Position numbers and translations under genes: made by a program | The notes under the pieces: generated by a model | Databases searched by the model: none | Told to the model about the DNA's origin: nothing | Seen by the model: the letters and a program-made list of their open reading frames with translations, nothing else | Part shown: positions 24,545-36,828 of the stretch, one piece after another | Layout of the letters: the number at the start of each line of letters is the position of its first letter | Position numbering within the stretch: position 1 is the stretch's first letter | DNA from: Silurus meridionalis | Lineage: Eukaryota; Chordata; Actinopteri; Siluriformes; Siluridae | DNA length: 64,000 nucleotides | Assembly: GCF_014805685.1 (NCBI RefSeq) | Contig: NC_060887.1 | Location: 32,414,463 to 32,478,462, forward strand | Direction: 5' to 3'

Positions 24545-24975
24545 ACAGTATACACCATGTGGACAAAAGTTTGCAGATACCTGACTATAATATGTTGTTA
24601 TTTATTCCCTGTTAAACATTTACACCCTTTTACAGTATAATAATCGACACTTCTGGGAAGATGCTCCACTAGATTGGTGCTCAAACAGCCACATTGTTGT
24701 TAATATTGAACCCTAATGAACACCTTTGGGATGAATTTTAACAGTGACTTCACCCCAGGCCTCCTCACCTCACCTTCATCAGTACTTGACTTTACTAACA
24801 CCCTTGTGGCTGATGAACACAAATCTCCACAAGCACACTCCACAATCTAGTGGAACATCTTTCCAGAAGCGTGGAGGGAATTATAAGAGCATATTGGGAC
24901 TAAATGTGGAATGCGCTGCTCAAAAACCACATACCATGACCGGGTGTCTGCAAACTTTTGCCAATGCCTGTAGAT
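24545..24975 (+). mobile_element. Tc1-derived non-autonomous element
   Basis: The ends ACACCATGTGGACAAAAGTT and GTGTCTGCAAACTTTTGCCA are inverted copies. The core reads CACCTTTGGGATGAATTTTA, CACCCCAGGCCTCCTCACC, CCTTGTGGCTGATGAACACA and ATCTTTCCAGAAGCGTGGAG, the decayed C-terminal part of a Tc1 transposase gene. Part of the left half appears inverted (CTTCTGGGAAGATGCTCCAC at about 24650). Confidence 0.8.
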
Positions 24976-25230
24976 AAAAATAAATGGAACGTAATCTGTA
25001 TATCGGGAGAGTTTTCACTTTATGATCACATGTTGCATATGTAGTGTGAATATATCGCTGACTGTAAACGTTTGTCAGGTTTAAGACTAAATGAGGAAGA
25101 CAAAGTAGAAAGGATATTAGATGTGTTATTATACATGACTCTTTGAACACTTTGAAAATGTAGTCAAGGTTTTAATATCAGGAAAAATACCAAAATATTA
25201 CGCAATTGCTTTTCTGAATGTGTTATACAG

Positions 25231-25695
25231 CAGTGGTCCCCAACATTTTTTGCGCCACGGACCGGTTTAATGTCAGACAATATTTTCACGAACCGGCTTT
25301 TAAGGTGTGGCGGATAAATACAACAAAATAAAATGATACGACCGGCATAAAACTGGTATTTTCTAAATATAATAATATACGTAAATCCACTGTGTTGTTT
25401 TTTGTTCATTTTGCTAGCTTGGGGGTTTGAATTCAGCGGTAATGTATTATGTGTTAGCGGCCGGAGCAGCTCCTTTAAGAAGGTTAGAGGATGTTGGTAA
25501 GACGTGACCGAGGCATCATGACATGCATCAAGAGTGAGTCATAGACGGATGTGGTGGAGAGAATCCAGTAAATATCCTAAATAAAACTTTTCAGAATCAG
25601 ATAATTAATAAAACAGAAATAATGTAAGTTATGTATTATTTCTGTGTGGCCCGGTACCAATTGACCCAGAGGGGCCCGGGGGTTGGGGACCACTG
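25231..25695. mobile_element. hAT MITE with perfect 8-bp target duplication
   Basis: It begins CAGTGGTCCCCAACA and ends GGTTGGGGACCACTG (inverted termini), with TTATACAG repeated exactly on both sides (25223-25230 and 25696-25703). The internal block GCGCCACGGACCGGTTTAAT is shared with copies at 32610-33065 and 60988-62080. No coding capacity. Confidence 0.92.
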
Positions 25696-25774
25696 TTATA
25701 CAGCATGTGGATCTTTTTATTTTTAAACTACAAGGATTTTCAGACTTGTGCACTCAGTTATTCCCTCATAAATT

Positions 25775-25847
25775 TTTATTATCTTTATCCTCATCCTTAT
25801 ATTTTACATGAATGCATAGCAAACTAAAAATAAAGCATTTATTTATT
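25775..25847 (-). promoter_or_regulatory. Candidate polyadenylation signals for lyrm4
   Basis: On the minus strand AATAAA occurs twice in overlap (TTTATT on plus at 25838-25843 and 25842-25847) and once more at 25775-25780. These lie about 640-710 bp beyond the lyrm4 stop codon. This fits a moderate 3' UTR but is not proven. Confidence 0.35.
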
Positions 25848-26485
25848 ATTACCAGTTGACACACTTACAGGAGAAGAACTGAACTAGAACCCATTTCAGT
25901 GTCAAGTGGAAACCCTCCAACCCTGTATTTAGCCTAGGATGCATTGTGCAACATGATCTTTATACCCTATACTCGAGCTCACTGGGTCATCCCTGCCTAA
26001 AAACTAACAAACTAATCTATTTTAAATCTCTTGGCCTTGTGAAAAAACTTTAACCCCAATGTACAATATCACATGTTCAACTTTTATGAAATTGTTACTG
26101 ATATTAAAGCCATCAGGAATTTTCCAGCTTGTGGAGTCTTTAAGTAACAGAGCTTTAATGAAACAGGACACAAATACATAATTGTATCTACAAAGAAAAC
26201 AACAAAATTCTAATAGCGGGCACTGATAGTAGGCTGTGTGGTGTGTTTGCTGTGTTGTATTTGCACTTAATGGAGTCTGCAATTCAGCCCAGCTGACTCT
26301 TTAAACAGGGAACACTGGTGTAACTGAAATGGGAATAGTGAATGCATATATGACAAAGCCGTTGCCTAAACAGCACCTTCATCATCCCTTCAACTTGGGC
26401 CCATAAGTATGTGTTAAAGTGTAATTAGTTTTCTGCAAAGCCTTTATCCACCGCCACGGATGCTCAGTAGTCCACTCATGTCCAA

Positions 26486-26554
26486 TCAGAAGAATTTCTT
26501 CGGCTGGGATTCAACGACGGTCCGTTGAACCTCGTATAGCTTTCCTATGGCCAC
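26486..26554 (-). CDS. lyrm4: LYR motif-containing protein 4 (ISD11), last coding exon only
   Basis: LYRM4/ISD11 is a small mitochondrial protein that, with acyl carrier protein, stabilises the cysteine desulfurase NFS1 for iron-sulfur cluster assembly. The minus-strand exon encodes 22 residues, VAIGKLYEVQRTVVESQPKK then FF and a stop. It is preceded by a strong acceptor (TTCTTTTTCTTTATGCACAG read on the minus strand). The pattern V-x-I-G-x-L-Y followed by V/I-V/I-E matches the C-terminal exon of human LYRM4 (recalled as VHIGQLYSTDKLIIEN), also as a separate last exon. The LYR motif itself is in earlier exons, which are not found here; they must lie to the right, probably beyond the window. 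Position next to and convergent with ppp1r3g agrees with the human gene order. The short match is the main uncertainty. Confidence 0.72.
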   Translation of the reverse strand: MAIGKLYEVQRTVVESQPKKFF

Positions 26555-29500
26555 CTGTGCATAAAGAAAAAGAAAGTTCAAAACATTAAAAGATCTGATT
26601 ACCAGGTCCACCATCTCTCTCTGCTCACCGCAGGTGGGAGTTTCTATTACATAAGTGCTTTTTTAATAGGTTTTTTTAAAAACACATGTTCACTGCACAT
26701 TCTTTCCCGCATTGGCACGTTATTTCCGAATTTTTGGACTAGTAAACACTTTTGTACACGCACACCCACAATCGCTTATCGCGTACAGTTTTAAACCTAC
26801 TAACCGTTAATATATCTGGTAACAGTGAATCTATACAGAAATTGCTCTTGTGCTGTGGTTGTTGTGACTCCAAATGTCCTTAAGGATGAACCCAGTTCTC
26901 TTTTCTGTACTCTATTCATCTTCAAACACATGAATGACACATACTGACATTTACGTTAATGGAATCCCGACACCATAAACAAGTGTTCATACATTTCATT
27001 TTTATAATTTACGTGCAAAGTTACATTTACAAGTTATATCATAAACCTAGCGCCTCTTCAGACCGTATTATTCTCAGTCAGAACACATTAAGTTACACTC
27101 GGCACACATTCATACGCATAAAGTTAAATTGAAATATTTTATGCTGGAACAGGCAGAGCTTGTTACCAAAATGAATTAGAGACAATGTAGCCAAGAAAAT
27201 ACTGATGTTTTTGCAAATGTTCAGTTCAGTGTGGAAGAAATCCTGTAAAGCAAAATGCTGTACAAAATAGGTAGAACTCTCTTTTAGTTGCATCAGTGGA
27301 GACGCTTCTACCACCGCCAAGCTTGCTAATGCTTGTTTCTTACTTTTTTTAATGCAATGCCAGCATCCATGGCTATTAACGTGGTGGGATCAATGTAGGA
27401 GTTGTTAAGAGTATTGCAGTCATTGGTGGACACCCTTTTTCAAAGCGACATATAATTGTCTCATTGATAAAACTAAGTAGTTAAGAGATTTCTCAATGCC
27501 CCAGCAGTAGCAGCATAGTAGTGTTGGGATTTGACCTAATGACCCTCAAGGCCAACATCTTTACCACTATGCTACTACATTGCCTCCCAGTCCAATAATA
27601 TATGTTTGATGGTCATGCCTGTTTTGTAGTGGTCACATGTTAGGGGTTCTTCTCCATTTTGCAGGAAATCCTGTGTACATCTGAAGTGTATAATACGACA
27701 TCTTGTTTATATGATCCGGTCGAATTGTCATTTGTTTAGAGCTGGGTTGATTTGATCCCAGAATTTATTATTGATTTGGAGTGTGATGACAGGACATTTC
27801 TAATTTAAAGGCTTCCTTTTTAAGCAGCAATGTTTGCTTGTTCATAGAGATACCGAGCTTGCTAATCCTTATGCTTGAAATATCCTGCAAATGGTCTTTA
27901 GACAGGAAGGAAACTATTATAGAAATGCTATTTCAGGTTTTTGACATTTGTGTGACTTTGGAACTGTTTTAATTAATTTGTAGTTTATCTGCTGGTTACG
28001 ATGATCATTCCTGACCAATCTAACAAACATGTGCCCATTCGTTCCAGTGAAATCATCAGACAAACACAAAATTAACAATGACAAAAAGGAACTTGCAGTT
28101 CTCAAAACAGTTTTCCAAAATGAATAGGAAAGTTTGGATTTTGGGTGATGTTAGCTCCCTTTACATGACTCATCATTAGGAGTAGTTTATTTTGCTCGCA
28201 AGCACTGCAGCAAAAACGAAAATGTATACTTAAAAACTTGTTTTTTAGTAATTCTAAAAAATACTGTATTCTTTTAAGCAAAAAGTGACAAACTATTTAT
28301 TTGGACACCCTTTCTTGATGTTTTACCCAGGGCCTATTCATTATATGAGGGGAGATGCTGGTACACATGATAGGTGGGCAATCAGTTGAGATCAAGTTCT
28401 CAAATTTACTAATAAAGAAAAAATCTAATTCAAAATATAACCAAACAGTGATAATAAAAACAACTTTGAAAACTAAAACTTAAAAACTGTATTTTAAATT
28501 TAAACCCTATTAATCTTGTTTTTATTGGATCAGATTAGTTCTTAATTAAAATTGTATCCTAAAACAACTTATCAAGCTTATTTTCAGTATAAAATCTGAA
28601 CATTATATAAAAGTTTTTCCATTTTTATAGAACTTTTTCCTTTTCTTAAAGTTTGTTTGCATTTTTTCTCATTACATAACCAAAGACGGTATCAGAACAT
28701 TATATAACCACTTTTCTGTTTTGATACTTTTTATAAAAAAAAAAAAAATTAATTTATAAAAATTATTTTTTTAATGTTTTTCCTCAGTTTATTACTTTAT
28801 AGCAGCAACCTTAAACTTTACTTATATTGTTTATCAATTACAGTTCCCTTTTTTTCTGTCTGGCTATTGTTCTGTCCATCCATCAATCTATCTACAGCAA
28901 TAGTCTCCTGTTTCCCATGGCAAAAATCCTTACATATTCGTCTATGTGTAAAGTATTTGTTATGGATTTCTCAAAGGCCAAGATCTTTAAATTCCTCTTT
29001 ACATAACATGGTGCTGAAGACATATGGCACGTTGGTATCGAATTTGCTAACTGCCTGAACTGGGGCTGAAACAGCCAGGAGATGGCTGTGCTTAGGGCAA
29101 AAATTAAAACTTGAAATTGGGAAAAGAGAGAACACACAAACACACAAAAAAAATCAAAATTAGCAAAACAGACTTGAGGATTTTACAGTGCCTTCGTTAC
29201 AGTTCTCCATGTGAGCACTTCTATGTGAGAAAGTGAAACAAAACCCATTAAGTCGTTTTTGAACAGAGACGAATGGTGTGAGGATGCAGTGTGACAAAAA
29301 ACAAAACAAAAACAGGAACGATATTCCACAAGGATAACCAAATCAATAATGTCCACAATGCATCTGTAAATAAACACCAGGCTGATCTTGACTGTGTCTA
29401 TATCGGGGACGCTGGCCTGAAATGCAGTCTGGATTTGACATTTTCAGGTCCAAACAGCTGCCATTATTTATTAGTGTGAACGTGCGTGATCGTGACTGCC

Positions 29501-31242
29501 ATGATGCAAATCGTGCACGTGAACACAGGACGCTAATTGTTAGACAAAGCAAAGTATTACAGCTGAAAATAAGTGACATACAGTTTAACTAAACAAATGC
29601 TGTGCTATACCAACAATTGAACCTGAAATGACTTTATTTTTTTATATTTAATCATCTGAAGCACCTCAATTTCAGTCTACATCCTCACAAAAACCTCTGA
29701 AAGCTGTTCAGCTTACACGAGTCCCAAGGGTTATATTTCCCATCAAAGCTCTTTTACACTACAGCATCCAAATGTTTGCCATCGAAGAAGAGCAGACAGA
29801 ACAATTTCTAATTGTAGACTGCTGTGATACGTGGACGTACGTGTGTGTGTGTGTGCTGGAACACGGTGCAGTCCAGGGGTGTGTTGAAATCGTAGTTTGA
29901 TGCCAAGGGTTTACCGCTGAAGATTTAGAATCACATGGTGGGCTCAGTCATGTGCCAACAGGCCTTTTGCAGCATGTGTGTGTGTTTGTGTGTGAATGAA
30001 AACACTGGAGTGTGCACGCATGGAAAACACTCAGTGTCACACACCTCTGGAAAGGAATGATCACTGTCCAGTAAAGTCAGTGTAAACAGAAGACAGTGTG
30101 CCAGAGAACATGTGGTTAGGACACACTGGGGACTAGGACAGAACAGCACTACACCATTGTACACATGCATGCACACACACACCCATTCATTCTAAATGGT
30201 TATGTAATGTAAACTTCAGTTACATAATTAGCCAAAATAGGATTTTATATTGAAAATATAATGCTATAATGAAAATGTTTGCATATAATGAAAACTTATA
30301 TAATCAATATAATATATAAATATATATAATAATATATAATAAATATAATAAACTGTCTTGGTAAGATTTCTGGGCCACCATAAGCTTACACATTCTCTTA
30401 TACAACATCTTATAACCGCTCTATTTCTGAAAAGCAGCTTTGAGACTATGATATAGAATTAAAAATGAATTGAACTGAATTTGCCATCAATTTTGCAAGT
30501 CTCTGGAACTGGAGTACCGGAGCGATAAACAACATCCTTCCATAAAGACTCTCAGTCTGTGTTTTGATTATGGTGGTGGTGGTGATAATCACTGTCTAAC
30601 AAGTTCACTCTGAAATCTCCCATAAGTGTCCATTTGGTGTAAGATCATGTGAGTGTGAAGCCCATAGCATATGTTTTACATCATTATCAAACTCATTCAG
30701 TAATTTGGGGGAGGAGTCACCCCAGAAGAGACCACGCCTATCAGAATGGAAAGCTCCATCCTAATGCAATGGTGGTCTGTCGTCTGCAAATTTAGATCCG
30801 AAACCATTCTATCTAAGGTTACTGTAGCTGAATATGTGAATAATAAATAAATTAATTTTAGAATGAAAAGTCTTTCTCTATAAATACTTAATAACCATAA
30901 TACAATGTTTTGTCTACAAGAATTGTCAAAATTTTCCGCATCTGATTACACAACTGTGGCTCAGCTCTCATCATTCTCCTAAAAACCAACGCTTTGGCGT
31001 GTCCTTTTTCTCAGTTTATCCACAGGATGTCCCTAATTGCTTTCCTTCCCCGCTGTATTTCAATAAAAAATAATAAGCTGCTTCTGTAATGTGTACAGGC
31101 TGGAGTATGGGTGGAAATGCTGCTATAAAAAGTCCTGCATTCGATTTGAGGAAAAAAACAGTGCAGGTTTCATCTTACAATAGCTTTTATTGAGAATGCA
31201 AATGCTCAAGTTTATTGCTTCTAATCGTCAGTGCTTGTTAAG
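26555..31242. other. Presumed lyrm4 intron, mostly unassigned
   Basis: AT-rich sequence without a convincing exon on either strand. A degraded minus-strand SINE lies at about 27425-27595 (GCCCCAGCAGTAGCAGCATA, GACCTAATGACC, CTACTACATTGCCTCC). A fragment of the ACAATGTCC-type dispersed repeat lies at 30415-30482. Confidence 0.4.
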
Positions 31243-31258
31243 TGCACACCCACCCACC

Positions 31259-31327
<69 letters not shown>
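31243..31327. repeat. (CCCA)n-(CA)n microsatellite
   Basis: A few CCCA units run into a (CA)n of about 30 units. Confidence 0.95.
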
Positions 31328-32314
31328 TGTATCTTAAATCTGTATGCTAAAGAATCAAAATTCCAAGAATTCCCAGCGCTCCAGAAAACTCTGTGAGTGA
31401 TGCTCTGACTAAATGTGACACTCTATTAAAAATATGCCTCGGAATAAGTCAAGCCCATCGCTAATGGAGACAGTTGGTAACATGCAGCATTTTGCCACGC
31501 CGCAGTGGGAACGAGAGCTGGAAAAGATGCACCGTTTGCTAAGGTGAAGAAAGGTTTCATTTTTCAACCCCCCAGTGAAGAGCAGTGCTGAGGTCCGCTT
31601 TTGCACACGCGCCGGCCTTTGTAGAAAAGAAATAAATAATAAATGCTTGCCGTCTGTGTGACACCGACCATCTGTCTGAGCAGTTCGCCTTGACACCTGC
31701 CTATAACCTCCTGTTTAGAGGAGATGCAAAGGCCCATGGGAAAAGGGCACAGAGTGATGGGGCTTAAACAGGATGCTGATGGGGAGAGAGCGTGAGAGTG
31801 GTGCAGCTGGATTACACTGCAGCTTCTCTAAAGGGTGAAGCACGATAATAAAAACCTGGTGCTACACTCTTAATTACGACACTCTCATAGGTTCTTTTAA
31901 CAAAGCGCAATGGCCTTGCTTTAGTGTGTATTCTGGTGCGGATTCTGTTTGGGATTTTGCGTATGTTTAATTGCCGTATACTCGCTATTATTGTCACAGA
32001 CGAGACAAACCAGACTGATAACGATGGCAAGGTAATATTAAAATATTTAACAGGTGTTCCAATAAACCCCAAAATCTTATTAGGTGCATATTGACAGAGG
32101 CTCTGGGAGCGTATGGGCTTCAGCTGATGCTTTAATTAATGGCAGGTGATTTTGGAAGCTCAAAATCTCTCAACCAGTTCTGTTCTTCAAGAGCATATTA
32201 ACCACATTAATGGCATTAGTCGCTACTTTAAATGTTTCATAACATCAGGGTCAAGAAGTGAGCTGAGAAAACAAACATTGTGGAACTTATTCAAGTAGGC
32301 AGTCACCTACTTGA
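31328..32314. other. Spacer, unique-looking sequence
   Basis: More balanced composition than the flanks and no recognised repeat from about 31380 to 32250. It could hold conserved non-coding sequence. No open frame with family resemblance. Confidence 0.35.
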
Positions 32315-32413
32315 ATTAAGGGTTAAGGGCCTTGCTCAAGGGCCCAAATACTTAGCTTAAACCCTCGACCTTTTGATCAGTAACCCTGAGCCTGAACCAC
32401 TGAGCTACCACTA
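32315..32413 (-). mobile_element. tRNA-derived SINE fragment
   Basis: Read on the minus strand it has TGGTAGCTCAGTGGTTCAGG (A box region), a GGTCGAGGGTTTAAG B-box region and GGGCCCTTGAGCAAGGCCCT. The 3' tail is missing. Confidence 0.75.
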
Positions 32414-32556
32414 AACACAAACCGGACTGCTCAATCAGAATCAGCGCAACATGACAGTCTTTCCCAAGACAAATGGGAAGCCAATGGGCAGATCTGACTT
32501 TCCTTAATTTGGATCAATGTTGACTTTTCAATGTGTATAATTAAAATGCATGAATT

Positions 32557-33442
32557 GAATAACACTGATTATCTCTTCATCAAGGCACCTGTTAGTGGGT
32601 GAGATATATCAGCGGTCCCCAACCTTTTTTGCGCCACGGACCGGTTTAATGTCGGACAATATTTTTAACGGACCGGCCTTTAAGGTGTAGCGGATAAATA
32701 CAACAAAATAAAATGATACGACCGACATGAAAACTTTCATTTTATAAATATAATAATAAACGTGAATCCACTGTGTTTTTTTTGTTCATTTTGCTCGCTT
32801 GGGGGTTTGAATTCAGCGGTAATGTATTATGTGTTAGCGGCCGGAGCAGCTCCTTTAAGAAGGTAGAGGATGGAGGTAAGACATGTGACCGAGGCATCAT
32901 GACATGCATCAAGAGTGAGTCATAGACAGATGTGGAGGAGAGAATCTGCACATTTTCCAAAATAAAACGTTCAGAATCAGATAATAAATAAAACGGAAAT
33001 AATGTAAGTTATGTATTCTCTCTGTGCAGCCCGGTACCAATTGACCCGGGGGTTGGGGACCACTGAAATATATTAGGCAAGTAAACATTTTGTCCTCGAA
33101 ATTGATGTGTTAGAAGCTGGAAAAATGGGCGAGTGTAAAGATCTGAGCGAATTTGGCAAGGGCTACATTGTGATGTCTAGACAACTGCAGTGGTCAGTAT
33201 CTATCAAAAGTGGCCCGAAGGAACGGTCATGGGTGACCGAGGATCATTAATGCACGTGGGGAGATGCATGAAGGCTGGTCCGTGTGGTCAGATCTAAGAT
33301 ACAAGCTCCTGTAGATCACCTTGCTGAAGAAGTTAATGCTGTTAATGCTTGATGGTTCAGAACTGTTTTGGTAGTAAAAGGGGCACCAAGACAATATTAG
33401 ACAGGTACTCATAATCTCATAATGTTATGCCTGATGGGTGTA
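32557..33442 (+). mobile_element. Tc1 element split by a hAT MITE
   Basis: The left part GAATAACACTGATTATCTCT ... GGGTGAGATATAT is followed after the MITE by ATATATTAGGCAAGTAAACA, GAAGCTGGAAAAATGGGCGA, ATCTGAGCGAATTTGGCAAG, GTGCACG-type sequence and an end with CATAATGTTATGCCTGATGG. This is the leader, transposase start and terminus of one fish Tc1 subfamily with large internal deletion. The same subfamily is at 38095 and 42498. Confidence 0.8.
32610..33065. mobile_element. hAT MITE nested in a Tc1 copy
   Basis: The termini are CAGCGGTCCCCAACC and GGTTGGGGACCACTG. The flanking 8-mers AGATATAT and AAATATAT (7 of 8) form the target duplication. It is highly similar to the copy at 25231-25695 along its whole length. 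Confidence 0.9.
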
Positions 33443-34673
33443 TATTCTCATGTACTTAAAAGATTATTGAATAAAGTATGATTCAAAAGTATAGAGGTAC
33501 GAGGTCTATGGGCAAGGCAACACAAAAAATATTTCAGTTTTGATCTGTTATGTTTCCAATCAAAAAAGGTCTAAATACTTATGACAGGCAGTCTAAGTGG
33601 ACAGTGACCTTTTGGTCGTTATTTAAAGGTCACCAAGCAGCACACATACAGTGACACACACAGCCAGATACAAACACACACACACACACACACACCACTT
33701 AATCCAAAACACAACTCTGCCAGCTCCATGTGCGTGATGACCCAATGATTAGCGCGATCACGTACACAACTTTACTCTGCACTCCAGTAACCTTTCACGT
33801 CACCCAACACACACAAAGTCTCTGGTGTTTTTATTTATTTATTTTTTTTACACATACAGTACAATAGTCGCTAAGTTAAAGTTTCAGCAGCAAAATTTAT
33901 TTAGAATAAACAATTTTGGTAAACAAGGACGATTGAAATTTGCTACTGAAGCCAACTTTGCAGTACTTCTATCAAAGCCAAACTAAAACTCTAGGCACAT
34001 CCCCAATGTCATAACAGTGAGAAAAAGTACAGTGTCAACAGCCTATGGATAAGCTGAGAGCGTCTCTGTGTACTCACACAGTGCCACCGTAGCCCTTTTT
34101 TTCACCTGACATCAGCGGGCATGCAGGATACACCTGACCTCCAGGGAATCACCTGCTACAAAACAGAACATCTCTCTCATGGAAAAACCTTAGATGCTGC
34201 ACTTAAAGTCCTGCAGGTTCACCTCTGCCTGAAAAAAGCGAGTGCGCAGGAATCCCGAGTGAGCTGCTGCGAGAGGGAAACGACAGTTTGACAACAGAGA
34301 CGTAATATTAATGGTCAGAAGATCAACATACAAGTTCGTAAGCAGATTACAAACATAGTACAGAGTGACCTCTAGATTGAAATGTGAAGCAATGAGAAGC
34401 AAGTGGGGCTTACTGCAAAAAGCTGTTACAGTAAAAAGCTACAGAACTCCAATTGTGGCTACATCGAATCACTGGCGTGTCTCTGGAGCGCAAATGAAGA
34501 CTGTGGTAAAAAAAGAAAAAGGGGAGAGCTTCTATAAAGCTGTTCAAAATCACAGAGATGTTGGGTTTACTGAAATAATACAACGCTTAAAATGAAAACT
34601 TGAGCTCGAAAGATTTTGAGGTTAATAAAAAAGGTCAAAAATGTGAAGGTGTTTATACAGTTTAATTCTTTTT
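33443..34673. other. Spacer without recognised genes
   Basis: Contains a short (CA)n at about 33674-33695. Some non-repetitive sequence, no supported exon. Confidence 0.4.
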
Positions 34674-34862
34674 TTTTTTTTTTTAAATGGACATTGTCTC
34701 AAAGCAATATATGTACAATGGTAATAATAGAATCTATAAGTTTGTTCCTTATAATTGCAATCTTGTCTCTAATGATCAAACCAGTGGTGACTATGGCAAG
34801 AAAAAACTCCCCAAGATAACATGAGAAAGAAACCTTGAGAGGAACAAGACAAAAGGGAACCA
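34674..34862 (-). repeat. Dispersed repeat (ACAATGTCCATT family), minus strand
   Basis: On the plus strand it reads AATGGACATTGTCTCAAAGC ... GTGGTGACTATGGCAAGAAA, AACTCCCCAAGATAACATGA and AACCTTGAGAGGAACAAGAC. This is the most complete copy, the reverse complement of the one at 58511-58714. Confidence 0.65.
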
Positions 34863-35042
34863 ATAATCATCTTCACATATCCCGATGATGTTAGGAATCT
34901 GGGGTTAGAGTGCAGAATTAGCAATGATACAGCACCACTGGAGCACAGAGGGTTAAGGGCCTTGCTCAAGAGCCCAAGAGTGGCGATAGTGGGGTTTGAA
35001 CCCCCGACCTTGTGATCAGTAACCCAGAGCCTTAACCACTTT
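34863..35042 (-). mobile_element. tRNA-derived SINE, minus strand
   Basis: Plus-strand sequence ATCATCTTCACATATCCCGA, GGGTTAAGGGCCTTGCTCAA, GGGTTTGAACCCCCGACC and TAACCCAGAGCCTTAACCAC is the reverse complement of a tRNA-headed SINE; GGGGGTTCAAACCCC is the B box. The same leader block recurs at 41722-41856. Confidence 0.75.
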
Positions 35043-36074
35043 TAACCTCAGGGAACATACTTCATACCTCAGTGCTTCCTGACTTTGTGTGCAGCCTTGT
35101 GCTGTCATCTGTTGGCGTACTACAAAACTAGTCTGAAACCTCGTTCATTGTTTTGTCATTTCTAAAAGCTTTTGGATAACAAAATGATCTATAATGTACA
35201 GAATCGAGCTTCTTGTTTGTTTTACATTTAGCATGACAAGCATATGTAGTAGAAATTGATATTTTACTCTAATGACCAAGATTAAAGGCACAATATTAGC
35301 AAGGTAATTAAGAAATGATGCTTTGAGTAAAATAAGGAACAAAGAAACAAAGACAAATCCCCCCTCTTACACACACACACACAAACAGGCCCACAAAAGA
35401 CACATTTGCTACTATTCGTCGATGTACAGTATTGTATGATGTAAGGAGTTAAGTGAGCGTCACAAATGTCAGGTTGCATCATTAAAACCAACTCTAATCT
35501 TCATTATCTTTCGTGGTCTGCATATCTGAGAGTGTGATCTGCGTTCTGAAAACTCGTGCACAGACCCAGAGCAGCTTCACAAGCCTGGGTGTGGCTTCTA
35601 AGAAAGTCATGACTCTACACACTCTTCCAACTGGTGTGAAGACAGATGTTTCCTCAGCACTGTAAAGACAGCAAAACAGCTGGACGTACATATAGATGAG
35701 AAAGTCTAACCGAAACATTGAGGACCTACTTATGAGCGAGAGCAGAAATTTCGGGAAGATGGCACAAAGAGAGGTGTGGATTTCACTGTCGTCTTCTCAC
35801 CTGCAGTTGCCCCCCCCTTTTCCGTCCACACTATCTCTTTTATTCCTCTCTTCACCTGTGTCTCTCTCTTTCTCTCCTGCTCTCATTTTTGTTTTCTGTT
35901 AATGTTGTGTTACTCTGCGTTAGCACCTGAACGGCCCAAACTGAATCATTAGGAAGCTGCGTGTGTGATGACCTGCTACTTAACCAAGCAGCATACTTCT
36001 AGAAATGTGAAAGAGTATGTCTATGTTTTTATGTGTGCGTCAAGCGCCACTAGAGGGCAGCAGTGTCTTGTATG
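35043..36074. other. Spacer with one doubtful exon-like frame
   Basis: A minus-strand frame ending at 35494 follows an acceptor-like TGCTGTCTTTACAG, but I recognise no family. A pyrimidine-rich tract lies at 35805-35900. Confidence 0.35.

Positions 36075-36144
<70 letters not shown>
36075..36144. repeat. (CA)n microsatellite
   Basis: About 35 uninterrupted CA units. Confidence 0.97.
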
Positions 36145-36145
<1 letters not shown>

Positions 36146-36376
36146 GAGGGTGCAGGTGGGTGTGTCTCTGCCCACTCATTTCACTTGTCCAGTGAACAGT
36201 GGGTGTGTGGGAGTGGGTGGAGTTAAGAAAAGAGATGGCACCGCTCTCAGCCAATCAGTAGGCAGTAAGCACATTCATGTTAATTGTTGCGGCTGCAGCA
36301 GGCACCCTTTGTCACACTGCAGATCCCCCTAGTGCACACACTTGGAGAGAAGGAAATCTGAGAAGTATTACAAGTC

Positions 36377-36381
<5 letters not shown>

Positions 36382-36434
<53 letters not shown>
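36382..36434. repeat. (CA)n microsatellite
   Basis: About 26 uninterrupted CA units. Confidence 0.97.
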
Positions 36435-36435
<1 letters not shown>

Positions 36436-36826
36436 CAGAGAACATCCAGACATGTGGGTGAATATGACTAGAATATGTGTCTACACTTAGCAGAGGAGTG
36501 CAGACCTGCAAAAGGTTACGACAAGCTCTCGAAAAGAATCAGTCGCTCACATCGTGATCAGCCCTCACGTCTCCTCCACCCCCGAAACAATTCGCATTCC
36601 GAGCGTTTTCCTTGCGACCGTAAGAAATACTTGGTGTGATCTTTATGCTCTGTGCACATTGGCACAGGAGCAGATCGAGATCCTCCTACTCTCACAGGGG
36701 AAAGGGGTGTCGAAAATGAGAGGAATAACAACAGATATCCAATCCGTGATGTTTGTGCACCGTTTTCCTCCTTTTCATTGCATTTCCAACACCTGGCAGT
36801 CTGCTTGCTGTAGTAATAAAGAAAGG

Positions 36827-36828
<2 letters not shown>

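Noticed and set aside
31243..36434. Possible CRISPR-like arrays suggested by regular repeats
   Set aside because: They are simple microsatellites in a eukaryotic sequence; no repeat-spacer structure.
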